Origin: Luteolibacter flavescens
Lineage (GTDB): Bacteria > Verrucomicrobiota > Verrucomicrobiia > Verrucomicrobiales > Akkermansiaceae
Reading direction: 5' to 3'
Assembly (NCBI RefSeq): GCF_025950085.1
Contig: NZ_JAPDDS010000015.1
Coordinates: 62,001 to 126,000, forward strand
Length of the DNA: 64,000 bases
In this document: in pieces, positions 1 to 10,181 of the stretch
How the letters are laid out: the number at the start of each line of letters is the position of its first letter
Numbering within the stretch: the first letter of the stretch is position 1
Translations under genes and position numbers: made by a program
The notes under the pieces: model-generated
The model's database searches: none
What the model was told of the DNA's origin: nothing
What the model saw: the letters and a program-made list of their open reading frames with translations, nothing else

Positions 1-627
1 GGACTCCGCAACTCCGGGGTTCGCGCATCGCTCTAACACCGCCAGCCACTCCCGACCCTCCCGGCCGGGATACGCCCGCTCCGGCAGCCGGCCGCCGCGC
101 AGCTCGAACCACGGGGCGAAGAGTGCCACGATCTCCTCGCGGCTGGTGCCAAAGGGCGGCCCGGCCTCCCGCTCCCCGGGGTCCCAGGGCGTGAGGAAAA
201 ACACGCCGACGAGGTGCCCGCCGGGCGGCAGGATCTCCGCCATCGCCCGCACGTAGGCCGGGCGCATGGAGGGATCGATGGCGCAAAAGCACGTGTGCTC
301 CCACACGGCGTCAAATTCACGACCCGCCCGCCAGTCCGCCGAGAAAAGATCCCCACAGACGTAGTCCTCCCCGCCCGCGGGCGGCTCCTGCCGGGCGCGC
401 TCCACGGCGGCGGGCGAGAGATCCAGCCCGGTGGCCGGGATGCCATGGCGGGAGAGCAGCCGGACATCGTGCCCGCTGCCGCAGCCGGGCACCAGCACCC
501 GGCGGGCGCGGTGCAGCTCGGTCGCGGTGGTCGCCCCGGCTTCCAGATACTCGGCCAGCGGGGGCGCGGCGTAGCCTTTTTCCCACGGCGTGTCGCCCTG
601 TCGCCAGCGCTCGTCCCAGTCGGCCAT
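1..627 (-). CDS. SAM-dependent methyltransferase, TPMT-like (3' end beyond window)
   Basis: Reading the minus strand from the ATG at 627 gives an open frame to the window edge with no stop, so the C-terminus lies outside. The start MADWDERWRQGDTPWEKG matches the N-terminus of thiopurine S-methyltransferase-like class I methyltransferases, where the W-x-x-G-x-x-PW segment contacts the substrate. The SAM-binding glycine loop follows as VLVPGCGSGHDV near residue 50, then GLDLSPAAVE (the acidic residue that holds the ribose) and a WEHTCFCAID segment typical of the TPMT group. These enzymes transfer methyl from SAM to thiol, selenol or halide acceptors; the true substrate here cannot be read from sequence. 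It is the last gene before the edge, 16 bases downstream of the TPM-pair genes on the same strand, so it may share their transcript. Confidence 0.85.
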   Translation of the reverse strand, partial: MADWDERWRQGDTPWEKGYAAPPLAEYLEAGATTATELHRARRVLVPGCGSGHDVRLLSRHGIPATGLDLSPAAVERARQEPPAGGEDYVCGDLFSADWRAGREFDAVWEHTCFCAIDPSMRPAYVRAMAEILPPGGHLVGVFFLTPWDPGEREAGPPFGTSREEIVALFAPWFELRGGRLPERAYPGREGREWLAVLERCANPGVAES

Positions 628-643
628 GATGATCTTCGTCGCC

Positions 644-1663
644 TCAGAGTCCGAGGTAGTCGGGCACGTCATTCCGCTGCGAGGACGGGGACTGCGTGGT
701 GCTTCCGAAAGAAATCACAGCACCGATGCCCGCGGCATGCGCGCCACCGAGACGGGGCGCGACCTCGAAGACCGGGAAGCGGTGGCGCGTGCGGCTGCGG
801 GCGAAGGCGAACACTCCCGCGAGGATCAGCACCGCCCCGCCCATGACGCCGGCCATCTGGCCGTACTGGGCACTCCACTCCTTTGCCTGCACCAGCATGG
901 CAGGCTCGGGCTTCACCGCAGGCTCCTGCGATCTCGCACGGCGCGGCAGGGGTGAAGAGGCCGACTCGGTCACCAGCCCGGCGGCCCTTTCCATCCAGTA
1001 GATGCGGATGGAAAGCTGCACGCAGAATGCCTCGAGCTGGGCAAGCGCGTCCGGCTTCTCCAGCGCCTCCTCCACGGAGCTGATGAGTGCCCGCCGCTGC
1101 TCCACCGCCGGGACGGCATCGCTGAGCTGCGGGCTGACGTAGATGTCCGACTTCTGCGGCGCACCGAGGAAGTAATAGACCACCACCGCGGGCTTCCCCT
1201 CGGAGAAGAAGCGCTCGACGATCTCCTCCTCGCGCACTTCCGAGGGGATCACCTGGTGGCCGTCGAAGAGATACACGTAGAGGTCCACCTCCGAGTCGCT
1301 GGAGTGATACTTCAGGAAGCTCTCGCGGTCCCGCTCGTCCTTCGAACTGAGCAGGCCCTGCGGATCGACGATGAAGGTGGACGGGCGCTCGCCGAAGTAT
1401 TCTTCCAGATACTCCTCGGCCACCTCGGTCGAGGCCTTTTCCTTCTCGGCCAGCTCCTCCGCGGTCGGTTGCGGGACGTCCGGCGGATTCGCGGCGGCGT
1501 CCTCTTCCTCCGCATCCATGCCGAGCAGCATCAGGCCGGGCACGAATTCGCCCTTCTCCAGCGCCGCCTTGTCGGCGGCCTCCCACTCGGGGAGCGGCAG
1601 GGGCAGCTTCTGCGCGCCGGCAGCGAGGCCGGCGGAAAGGATCAGGCACGCGAGTGTCCTCAC
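644..1663 (-). CDS. Secreted/membrane-anchored hypothetical protein, TPM-pair partner
   Basis: 339 residues starting with GTG at 1663; the stop of the upstream gene overlaps it by four bases (GTGA), which fixes the start and indicates translational coupling. It has a signal peptide of about 17 residues ending AGLAAGA, an acidic region rich in Glu around residues 50-95, a soluble domain with the pattern VDLYVYLFDGHQVIPSE, and one hydrophobic segment near residues 273-293 (MAGVMGGAVLILAGVFAFA) followed by a basic tail. This suggests a periplasmic domain tethered by a C-terminal helix. The soluble part resembles a TPM-like fold only loosely. The neighbour at 1660-2313 carries the clearer TPM domain, so the two probably act together at the envelope. 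No enzymatic motif is visible and I do not assign a function. Confidence 0.8.
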   Translation of the reverse strand: MRTLACLILSAGLAAGAQKLPLPLPEWEAADKAALEKGEFVPGLMLLGMDAEEEDAAANPPDVPQPTAEELAEKEKASTEVAEEYLEEYFGERPSTFIVDPQGLLSSKDERDRESFLKYHSSDSEVDLYVYLFDGHQVIPSEVREEEIVERFFSEGKPAVVVYYFLGAPQKSDIYVSPQLSDAVPAVEQRRALISSVEEALEKPDALAQLEAFCVQLSIRIYWMERAAGLVTESASSPLPRRARSQEPAVKPEPAMLVQAKEWSAQYGQMAGVMGGAVLILAGVFAFARSRTRHRFPVFEVAPRLGGAHAAGIGAVISFGSTTQSPSSQRNDVPDYLGL

Positions 1664-2313
1664 GGGACCACCTCCGTCGTTTTCACCGGCGACTGGCGAT
1701 GCCCCTCGCGGATGCGGCGGGCGATCTCCCCGGTGCGCGGCGGCGGTGCCACCTTTCGCTCGAAGCGCTCCGGATCCCGGCGGGCCTGCGCGGCTCGCTT
1801 GCGGAGGATCTTCCCGAGCTGCTCGACCAGGCGCACCGTGCCATCCGCGAAGTGGCCCTCGAGGAAATAGGCATGCGCCCGGCTGAGGCAGACGAAGGTA
1901 TCCTCCTCGGTCAGGAAGGCATCGAGCTGGTAGCCCCAGGTCAGCGCGGCGGACTTCGCCTCGGGATCGATCACCAGCAGGATGCCCGCTTCATTCGGGC
2001 GATCCACCGGCACGTCCTCGAAGGCGGCGCGATTCAGCAGCCAGAAGCCGAATTGACGGAGATTTCCCCCGCCCTGCGCCGAGCCGGTGTAGACGGCGAA
2101 AAACAACTGCGGGAAGCGGCGGCAAAATCCATCGAGCGCCGCCTGCACCTTGCCCCGTTCGCGATTCCGCATTAGCCCGGCCAGATCGGCCAGCCGGCGC
2201 AGCGAGACATTGTCGCTGCCATGGCGGGCGTCCATTTCCGCGATGCCAAATCCGCAGTGCGGGCACAGACCCGCCCCTCGGTGGATCACTTGCACGCAGC
2301 GGGGGCACTTCAT
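1660..2313 (-). CDS. Zinc-ribbon plus TPM-domain protein
   Basis: 217 residues. The N-terminus has a CPRC...CPHC zinc ribbon (residues 3-20), followed by a region with the character of a TPM (TLP18.3/Psb32/MOLO-1) domain: FFAVYTGSAQGGGNLRQFGFWLLN and GILLVIDPEAKSAALTWGYQLDAFL, ending with the usual helix LVEQLGKILRK. TPM domains are envelope-associated folds linked to photosystem repair and to membrane protein complexes in bacteria. No signal peptide is present, so this copy appears cytoplasmic. It overlaps the downstream secreted gene by four bases, so both are likely one operon. The TPM assignment rests on the motif pattern only; a profile search would settle it. Upstream lies a cluster of palindromes without genes. 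Confidence 0.75.
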   Translation of the reverse strand: MKCPRCVQVIHRGAGLCPHCGFGIAEMDARHGSDNVSLRRLADLAGLMRNRERGKVQAALDGFCRRFPQLFFAVYTGSAQGGGNLRQFGFWLLNRAAFEDVPVDRPNEAGILLVIDPEAKSAALTWGYQLDAFLTEEDTFVCLSRAHAYFLEGHFADGTVRLVEQLGKILRKRAAQARRDPERFERKVAPPPRTGEIARRIREGHRQSPVKTTEVVP

Positions 2314-2396
2314 GGAACCCGGGGAAGGTAGAAATTCGCGGGTATTTCGTCAAAACGAAATATCAAGGACACCCCGGGAAAGTGAGTCCTTTCTCA

Positions 2397-2745
2397 AAAG
2401 TGGCTCCGGCATCCTGCCGGCAGCATTCCTTGTCCTCGGGTTTCCTTTCCCGACCGCGTAGCGGTCAAGGACGGTAGCCGCGGGCTTCAGCCCGCGGGAC
2501 AGCCGGGCGCGCAGGGTGTCGCAGAGCGACACAGGAACCCGACGGACGCGTGCCTCCACGGAGAACCGCCGCGCACTGGCGAATCCTGTGTCGCCACGCG
2601 ACACCATTCACCGCCGCATGCACCCCGTGGGCTAAAGCCCACGGCTACCCTCCTTGGTCGCTACGCGACCTCAATCCCGGTCTGAAATTTTGCGGGATTT
2701 CGCGTTTTTCGCGGTTCCATCTCTTTCGTTGAAGCCTCCTGAACG
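2397..2745. repeat. Gene-free cluster of short palindromic hairpins
   Basis: The 455 bases between the TPM pair and the S4 gene hold no credible gene. They hold one arm of the GTGGCTCCGGCATCCTGCCGG element (2400-2421), then six small perfect hairpins: GACCGC/GCGGTC (2452-2466), CCGCGGGCT/AGCCCGCGG (2478-2497), GTGTCGC/GCGACAC (2516-2532 and again 2588-2604), CCGTGGGCT/AGCCCACGG (2625-2644) and GGTCGC/GCGACC (2656-2670). One arm of the TTTCGCGTTTTTCGCGG element follows at 2698-2726. Confidence 0.85.
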
Positions 2746-2768
2746 GCTGCACTTCAGAGTGCTCCCTC

Positions 2769-3161
2769 TCACTCGAAAAACCCGCGGTTCTTCTCGATCT
2801 CGCGGCGGTTCTTCTTCGTCGGGCGTCCCTGCTCGCCCACGAGACGATGCATCCGGCTCTCGCTCCAGATCTTCCGCTGCTCGACCACCTCAGGCGGCGT
2901 GATTTCCTCGCAGGCCAGCCGCGCTTCCGGGGCGCCGACGCGCTTTTCGATGAGGCCGAGCACCCGCACCGTCCGCGTGCCGGGGCCTTCCGGATACGGG
3001 ATCTCCAGCAGCTCGCCGCCCTTCAGCTCCGATGCGGGCTTCAGGATCTTCTCGCCGGACTTCACCCGGTTCGCCTCGCACGCCTTCGCCGCCTGGCTGC
3101 GCGTCTTGAAAAGCCGCACCGCCCACAGCCACTTGTCCACACGCACCGCCTCGCTGCTCAT
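2769..3161 (-). CDS. S4-domain RNA-binding protein (Hsp15-like)
   Basis: 130 residues from the ATG at 3161. A longer frame begins upstream at 3224, but the protein family starts at the conserved VRVDKWLWAVRLFKTRSQA segment, so the internal start MSSEAVRVDK is preferred. The S4 fold (residues 6-65) contains the usual RLFKTRSQAAKAC, VKSGEKILKPASELKGGELLEI pattern that binds structured rRNA; the basic C-terminus (GRPTKKNRREIEK) is typical of Hsp15/YlmH-style proteins. Hsp15 in Escherichia coli rescues stalled 50S subunits carrying nascent chains. Length fits (E. coli Hsp15 is 133 residues). Flanked by palindromic repeats on both sides, so it is probably monocistronic. Confidence 0.9.
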   Translation of the reverse strand: MSSEAVRVDKWLWAVRLFKTRSQAAKACEANRVKSGEKILKPASELKGGELLEIPYPEGPGTRTVRVLGLIEKRVGAPEARLACEEITPPEVVEQRKIWSESRMHRLVGEQGRPTKKNRREIEKNRGFFE

Positions 3162-3230
3162 GCGGTGAGGAGAGATTTCCCGGAAGCCATGCCGCGACCC
3201 TAGCCACCGGCAGACGCGGATCAAGGGAGC

Positions 3231-3309
3231 AAAGTGGCTCCGGCATCCTGCCGGAAGCCTGCATCGCCCGCGTCCGCCCCATCTACCGGCTGGAAGCCGG
3301 AGCCACTTT
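3231..3309. repeat. Palindromic GTGGCTCCGG element, complete copy
   Basis: Inverted repeat with outer arms AAAGTGGCTCCGG (3231-3243) and CCGGAGCCACTTT (3297-3309) and an inner CGGCATCCTGCCGG hairpin. The same element recurs at 3850-3926, in part at 2400 and 7059, and in three copies (CTGCGG variant) at 51404-51717. Confidence 0.9.
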
Positions 3310-3327
3310 CAAGACCCACTCACGACC

Positions 3328-3819
3328 TCACAAGGAAGGGCGCGACTCCGCGGGTTCCTCCTCGTCCGGTTTCCTGTAATCAGGATCGTAGCCGACTTTA
3401 TGCTCGTATGCGATATCGTCGGAGGTATTGAGAATTCGATCCCTGCCCGCGCTGCGGAGTTCAAAGCGCCATTGAGGAGTATTCGAGCGCAGGAGTGAGT
3501 AGCCATATGGCGTCCCCCATGGGTCCAAGGGTATCTCATCCCAGACCTTCGACCATCGCCTCGGCTTGGGCCCGGTGGTCGGCATCGCCACCAGCGCCTC
3601 CAGCCCCTGAGCCGATGTCGGGGGCCGACCGTTATTGACGCAATACATCAGGATCGCGCTTACCATCGAGGAGTTGTCGCCATCCAATCGCGCTTCAGGC
3701 GGATGCGATGATATCCCGGATGCGAACCAAACAAAGAAGCCCGTCAAAAGCATCGCCAGCACACCCAGACCCGTGAACGCGTAAAACGTGGACTTCCTCA
3801 CTCCCTCGTAAAGCCGCAC
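3328..3819 (-). CDS. GspG-like (type II secretion pseudopilin family) membrane protein
   Basis: 163 residues. One membrane helix at residues 13-33 (FYAFTGLGVLAMLLTGFFVWFA) is followed by the C-terminal half of the type II secretion GspG core: GRPPTSAQGLEALV, IPLDPWGTPYGY and FELRSAGRDRILNTSDDI. In true GspG these residues surround the calcium-binding site. The prepilin peptidase motif (Gly-Phe-...-Glu at position +5) is absent, so the protein is unlikely to be processed and assembled as a normal pseudopilin. No other type II secretion gene is nearby. A paralogue lies immediately upstream (3972-4427) separated by a palindromic repeat. The tail is acidic and proline-rich (KPDEEEPAESRP). Function unknown; family assignment is sound. 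Confidence 0.85.
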   Translation of the reverse strand: MRLYEGVRKSTFYAFTGLGVLAMLLTGFFVWFASGISSHPPEARLDGDNSSMVSAILMYCVNNGRPPTSAQGLEALVAMPTTGPKPRRWSKVWDEIPLDPWGTPYGYSLLRSNTPQWRFELRSAGRDRILNTSDDIAYEHKVGYDPDYRKPDEEEPAESRPSL

Positions 3820-3849
3820 GCCTCCTCCCTTGCCTGCTCGACCACCGGG

Positions 3850-3926
3850 AAAGTGGCTCCGGCATCTTGCCGGAAGCCTGCACCGTCCAGCCCCGCCCGG
3901 CTACCGGCTGGAAGCCGGAGCCACTT
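3850..3926. repeat. Palindromic GTGGCTCCGG element, complete copy
   Basis: Arms AAAGTGGCTCCGG (3850-3862) and CCGGAGCCACTT (3915-3926) with the inner CGGCATCTTGCCGG hairpin. It sits between the two GspG-like genes and is nearly the same as the copy at 3231-3309. Confidence 0.9.
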
Positions 3927-3971
3927 CCAACGCCCACTCTTGCTTCCGATATGCAACCAACATTCTCGATC

Positions 3972-4427
3972 TCAATACGAAGGTCGTGGTTCGCCAATGA
4001 CTTCTTTCAACTCCGCCGTGGCTTCACCCCATTCATACATCGTCACGATGTCATCGGAAGAGCCGAAAACCATGTCCTTCCCCGCGCTTCTCAGTTCAAA
4101 GCGCCACTTGGAGGTCGAGGGCAATTGCGCGTAGCGATACGGGCTCTGCCAAGGATCCCAGGGCACGCGCTCCATTACGCGGTGCCAACGCCTCGGCTTG
4201 GGTTCCGTCCTGGGCTCATTGACCAAGGCATCCAAGCCTTGGTCAGTCGATGGAGGACGGCCCGCGGAAACGCTGTAAATTTTCAACGCGGCAGCGAGAG
4301 ACGAGTGATCGTTCCCGACTCTGGACCACCTCGCTTGGTCAGCGACGGATGAGTAATTCCCCATGGAAAAAACCAAAGTGAATCCCGCTACCACCACCAG
4401 CGCGCCAATGACCAATTTTTTCACCAT
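3972..4427 (-). CDS. GspG-like membrane protein, second paralogue
   Basis: 151 residues with an N-terminal hydrophobic stretch (LVIGALVVVAGFTLVFSM, about 5-22). It shares the GspG C-terminal pattern with its neighbour: SAGRPPSTDQGLDALV, VPWDPWQSPYRYA and WRFELRSAGKDMVFGSSDDIV. The residue order is the same as in the copy at 3328-3819, so they are a tandem duplication. As there, no prepilin peptidase cleavage site is seen, and in DPWQSPYRY the Gly-Thr of the usual DPWGTPY is replaced. A stand-alone membrane-anchored GspG domain is common in Planctomycetes and Verrucomicrobia; role unknown. Confidence 0.83.
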   Translation of the reverse strand: MVKKLVIGALVVVAGFTLVFSMGNYSSVADQARWSRVGNDHSSLAAALKIYSVSAGRPPSTDQGLDALVNEPRTEPKPRRWHRVMERVPWDPWQSPYRYAQLPSTSKWRFELRSAGKDMVFGSSDDIVTMYEWGEATAELKEVIGEPRPSY

Positions 4428-4579
4428 GTATCCGTTGCTTCGAAATGCATCCCGCAGGCGTTTTTATCCCTTCTTTTTCTCCTGCTACGATTTCCGCGAG
4501 CGACTTACTCCCCCCCCGTTAGGCCGCCCGGCCCGCGTCGTTCTTCCCAAGCGCGGGAATCCGTGCCATCGGTGCGCGC

Positions 4580-7054
<2,475 letters not shown>

Positions 7055-7057
7055 CAA

Positions 7058-7085
7058 AAGTGGCTGCGGCATCTTGCCGCAAGCC
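7058..7085. repeat. Half copy of the GTGGCTGCGG element
   Basis: AAAGTGGCTGCGGCATCTTGCCGCAAGCC directly after the U32 stop codon; only the left arm and inner hairpin are present. The inner CGGCATCTTGCCG hairpin could help terminate the U32 transcript. Confidence 0.75.
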
Positions 7086-7113
7086 TCCCGCCGCCCCCCC
7101 CCCTTGCAGTCAC

Positions 7114-7179
7114 GTCACAAGACATGTGACAAATCCGCTCCTGTCATCTGCTGAAAAAATGTGCTAGTTTTCCAGCACA
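7114..7179. promoter_or_regulatory. Two inverted repeats upstream of the tandem secreted-protein genes
   Basis: GTCACA-N5-TGTGAC at 7114-7130 and TGTGCT-N8-AGCACA at 7160-7179 lie just before the first gene (ATG 7196). Their position suits operator sites. The second one resembles the half-sites near 35683-35745 (TGCTRGAAAA core). No factor can be named. Confidence 0.4.
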
Positions 7180-7195
7180 CCAGCGTATGACTGCC

Positions 7196-8434
7196 ATGCG
7201 ACACACATCCGCCGCCTTCGCCGCCTTCGCCGCCATCCTCGGCGGCCTCACCCTCAGTCTCAGCCTCATCCCCCGCGCCGACGCCACGAACGTGGGCATG
7301 GGCGTCATCGAGCAACCGGTGAACCTGGGTGCCCGCTCCGATCCCGCCGCCATCCCGCTCGGCCCGGTGGCGATGGAGAGCAATTACAACTACGGCATCC
7401 ACGACATCATCACCTCCCCGCGGCCCTGCCTGCACGGCGCGATGGAGTGGAAGGGAGGCACCGAGCTGGACCAGAATCTCGCCCACGTCTTCGGCATCGC
7501 GGTCGAGCCGGAGGACACGACGCAGGTGCCCTATCTCCCCGTGGTCCTGCGCGTGAAGTCCCGGCCCGTCCCGGCCTATAGCCCCTACACCCGCGAGCAG
7601 GTCATGGCCGCCACCCTGCACTGCCTGCTGCGGTCCACCAATCCCACGCCGAAGTACCCGCTGAAGATCAAGATCGTGACCGACGATCCCGCCGACAAGT
7701 CATGGGCCGAGAAATTCGCGGGCGACTATGTCAACCGGCCCGACACGGAAGGCCAGCCGGTCGAGCCCACCCCCGTCCCCGGTGGTGGCCGCATCGAGAC
7801 GGACGCCATGGGCATCGCCCGCCTCGTCTTCCCCGGCGTGACGAAGACAGCGGCCACTCCCTCACGACCACCCGTGCTGGTGCCCACGCGCCTCCATGGC
7901 GGGGCCGAGTCGGATCGCGACTGGATGCTGCTGCCGGTCTGGGCGGGCGACACCTTTGAAAACCCGCTCGACCTTCTCGGCCAGCGCCACCGGCTCTACT
8001 ACGATCGCTTCAATCCCGCCACCTTCGCGAGCCCGGATGGCAACGCGCTCTTCGAGGGCAGCTCATGGCTCACGTGGTCCATCCGCGAGGCCCCCGGCGA
8101 GACGACCGCCCATCTCACCTTCGGCACGATCGACCCGGAGAATCTCGCCGCCTTCCTCCATGCCGTGGTCCTCTCGGTGCGACCCGTCGCCGAAAAGCCC
8201 CTGATCATCCGGCTCATGTCGAGCGGCGATACCCCCGACTACTTCCAGCAGTGCCTGGATGCCGGCGGCTGGAAGATCGAGAAAAATCCCAACAACGAAT
8301 CGCTCGCAGGCACCTTCATCCTCGACCCGAAGACCAACGAACTCGTCAAAGGCAGCATCCCTGGCGTCACCCTCGTCCGCGGCTCCGAGGGTCCCATGCG
8401 ACTGACCGTGCCGGAGAAAAAGGACGGTGAGTGA
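7196..8434 (+). CDS. Secreted hypothetical protein, first of a tandem pair
   Basis: 412 residues from the ATG at 7196 (an in-frame ATG three codons earlier at 7187 is possible). A clear signal peptide, MRHTSAAFAAFAAILGG... ending RADA, directs export. The mature protein has no family I recognise. It contains the strings IEQPVNLGARSDPAAIPLGP, PVPAYSPYTREQVMAATLHC, KIVTDDPADKSWAEKF and PTPVPGGGRIETD, all kept in the next gene, and ends RLTVPEKKDGE. The conserved PAYSPYTREQVMAATLHCLL region looks like a structural core. The gene overlaps the reading frame of its neighbour and the two are certainly duplicates. High GC and codon use match the chromosome. Function unknown. Confidence 0.85.
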   Translation: MRHTSAAFAAFAAILGGLTLSLSLIPRADATNVGMGVIEQPVNLGARSDPAAIPLGPVAMESNYNYGIHDIITSPRPCLHGAMEWKGGTELDQNLAHVFGIAVEPEDTTQVPYLPVVLRVKSRPVPAYSPYTREQVMAATLHCLLRSTNPTPKYPLKIKIVTDDPADKSWAEKFAGDYVNRPDTEGQPVEPTPVPGGGRIETDAMGIARLVFPGVTKTAATPSRPPVLVPTRLHGGAESDRDWMLLPVWAGDTFENPLDLLGQRHRLYYDRFNPATFASPDGNALFEGSSWLTWSIREAPGETTAHLTFGTIDPENLAAFLHAVVLSVRPVAEKPLIIRLMSSGDTPDYFQQCLDAGGWKIEKNPNNESLAGTFILDPKTNELVKGSIPGVTLVRGSEGPMRLTVPEKKDGE

Positions 8435-8468
8435 GCCCGCCATCCCATCACGCGAACGCCCTATCGTC

Positions 8469-9668
8469 ATGCGACTCCTATCCGCGGCAATCGCCGTAGC
8501 CCTCGGCAGCCACCTCCCCCTCGCCGAGGCCACCATCCTGGTGGTGGACACCATCGAGCAACCGGTGAATCTGGGGGCTTTTTCAGACCCCTCCGCCATC
8601 CCACTCGGCCCGGTGCCAGTGGAGAGCAATCATGGATACGATGTCCACAAAGTCATCAGTGCTCCGCGGCCCGTCCAGCACGGAGCCATGGAGTGGAAGC
8701 AGGGGAACCTGCTCGACCAGAATCTGGCCCATGTCTTCGGAATCATGGTAGACCCGCTGGACACGCTACACCCGCTCAGCATGCCCGTTTACCTGCGCGT
8801 GAAAGCGTGGCCTGTCCCAGCCTACAGCCCCTACACGCGGGAGCAGGTCATGGCCGCCACACTGCACTGCCTGCTGCGGTCGACTGGAAGCACGCCAAAG
8901 GCACCACTGAAGATCGAGGTCGTGACCGATGATCCCGCGGACAAGTCATGGTCTGACAAATTCGTCGGCAGCTACTTCACGCATCCCGATTGGGATGGCC
9001 CACAAGTTGAGCCGACCCCCGTCCCCGGTGGAGGACGCATCGAGACCGACCGCTTCGGAGTCGCTTGGGTAATATTCGACCACGTGAAGAAGCCAAAGAC
9101 ACCCCCTTCCCGTCCACCGGTCTTCATCCCGTTCCACCTCGGTGGTGAAAGTAATTCAGGATTGAGCTGGGCCATTCTCCCGGTATGGGCTGGAGACACG
9201 TTCGAGAAGCCCCTCGATATCCTCGGTCAGCCTTACAAGCTCTACTACGATCGCTCCAATCCCGCAGAAGTCGGCACTTCGGACGTCAACGCCCTATTTG
9301 AAGTCAGGACATCAATTTTTTGGTCGACTGAGGAAGGCGCCCATGGGACGTCCGTCAGCCTCGATTTTGGAGATATGGATCCGGGGAATCTGGCGGCATT
9401 TCTCCAAGCCCTCGTCTTCTCGGTTCGACCGACCACGGAAAAGCCGCTGACTGTCACTCTGACTGCACTGAATAAAAGGCCCGCCTATTTTCAGGCATGC
9501 CTGGATGCAGGCGGCTGGAAACAGACAGGATCCAAATTGACCGGGACTTTCGTGCTCGATAGCACAACCACCAAATTGGTCAAAGGCAGCATCCCCGGCG
9601 TCACCTTCCTGACCCACTTGCAGGGTCCCATGCGGCTGACCTTCCCGGAGAAGAAGGACGGCGAGTGA
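8469..9668 (+). CDS. Secreted hypothetical protein, second of a tandem pair
   Basis: 399 residues from the ATG at 8469, chosen because it begins a signal peptide (MRLLSAAIAVALGSHLPLAEA) that matches its sister gene; the open frame itself extends back to a GTG at 8427 inside the upstream stop. Colinear with the upstream protein over its whole length: TIEQPVNLGAFSDPSAIPLGP, PVPAYSPYTREQVMAATLHC, VVTDDPADKSWSDKF, PTPVPGGGRIETD and the end RLTFPEKKDGE. The second half is visibly less GC-rich than the first copy (for example around 9290-9480), suggesting relaxed selection or different age. The spacing of 34 bases after the upstream stop implies one transcript. Confidence 0.85.
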   Translation: MRLLSAAIAVALGSHLPLAEATILVVDTIEQPVNLGAFSDPSAIPLGPVPVESNHGYDVHKVISAPRPVQHGAMEWKQGNLLDQNLAHVFGIMVDPLDTLHPLSMPVYLRVKAWPVPAYSPYTREQVMAATLHCLLRSTGSTPKAPLKIEVVTDDPADKSWSDKFVGSYFTHPDWDGPQVEPTPVPGGGRIETDRFGVAWVIFDHVKKPKTPPSRPPVFIPFHLGGESNSGLSWAILPVWAGDTFEKPLDILGQPYKLYYDRSNPAEVGTSDVNALFEVRTSIFWSTEEGAHGTSVSLDFGDMDPGNLAAFLQALVFSVRPTTEKPLTVTLTALNKRPAYFQACLDAGGWKQTGSKLTGTFVLDSTTTKLVKGSIPGVTFLTHLQGPMRLTFPEKKDGE

Positions 9669-9743
9669 GCTGAGGCCCCGGGAAAATCGCGGGCGCTGAT
9701 TCGAGATCCTTGGTACGGGCTCTTCGCTGGGTGCGGGCTCTTT

Positions 9744-9947
9744 GTGGAACCGCGAAAAACGCGAAACTCCGCGAAATCTGAAAGGCAGGAAGAGATCTTG
9801 GTTCCAGGGCATTTCACTCCGAACTGTAGCCGCCCCGCAGGCAGCGGAGGAATGACGACCGAACCGCGGACTCCCGCGAAATGTTGGGATCGCGATTTTC
9901 TTCCTGCCTTTAGATTTCGCGGAGTTTCGCGTTTTTCGCGGTTCTGT
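9744..9947. repeat. Large inverted repeat, CGCGAAAAACGCGAAA element
   Basis: Left arm at about 9746-9795 (GGAACCGCGAAAAACGCGAA, then ACTCCGCGAAATCTGAAAGG, then CAGGAAGA) and right arm at about 9897-9946 is its reverse complement with a single-base gap. The spacer of about 100 bases has no gene. Relatives: 20645-20745, 24935-25023 and one arm at 2698-2726. The rest of the gap to 10181 holds no gene. Confidence 0.9.
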
Positions 9948-10029
9948 CTTTCTGCTGAAACCTCCGGAACGGCTGCAACTCAAAGTGAAGCCTTCCACCG
10001 AAGGCATCCATCACCCGGCCTCCATCCCA

Positions 10030-10083
10030 TCCCTGCCTTTCATCCGCGTTCATCCCGTTCATCCGCGGTTGAAATTCCTCCAC
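10030..10083. repeat. ACGGATGAACAC-type dispersed repeat, one copy
   Basis: Contains CATCCGCGTTCATCCCGTTC and ATCCGCGGTTGAAAT. The same word-like sequence recurs at 46190-46225, 46291-46414, 46700-46850 and 48067-48225. Confidence 0.8.
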
Positions 10084-10181
10084 CCCGGCAAAGAAATCGC
10101 CCGGCACGGATCGTGGGATCCATGCCGGGCGGGATGCGCAAATAAACTTGGCTTTGCTAAGATCGATCCGCGGGAAATCGG

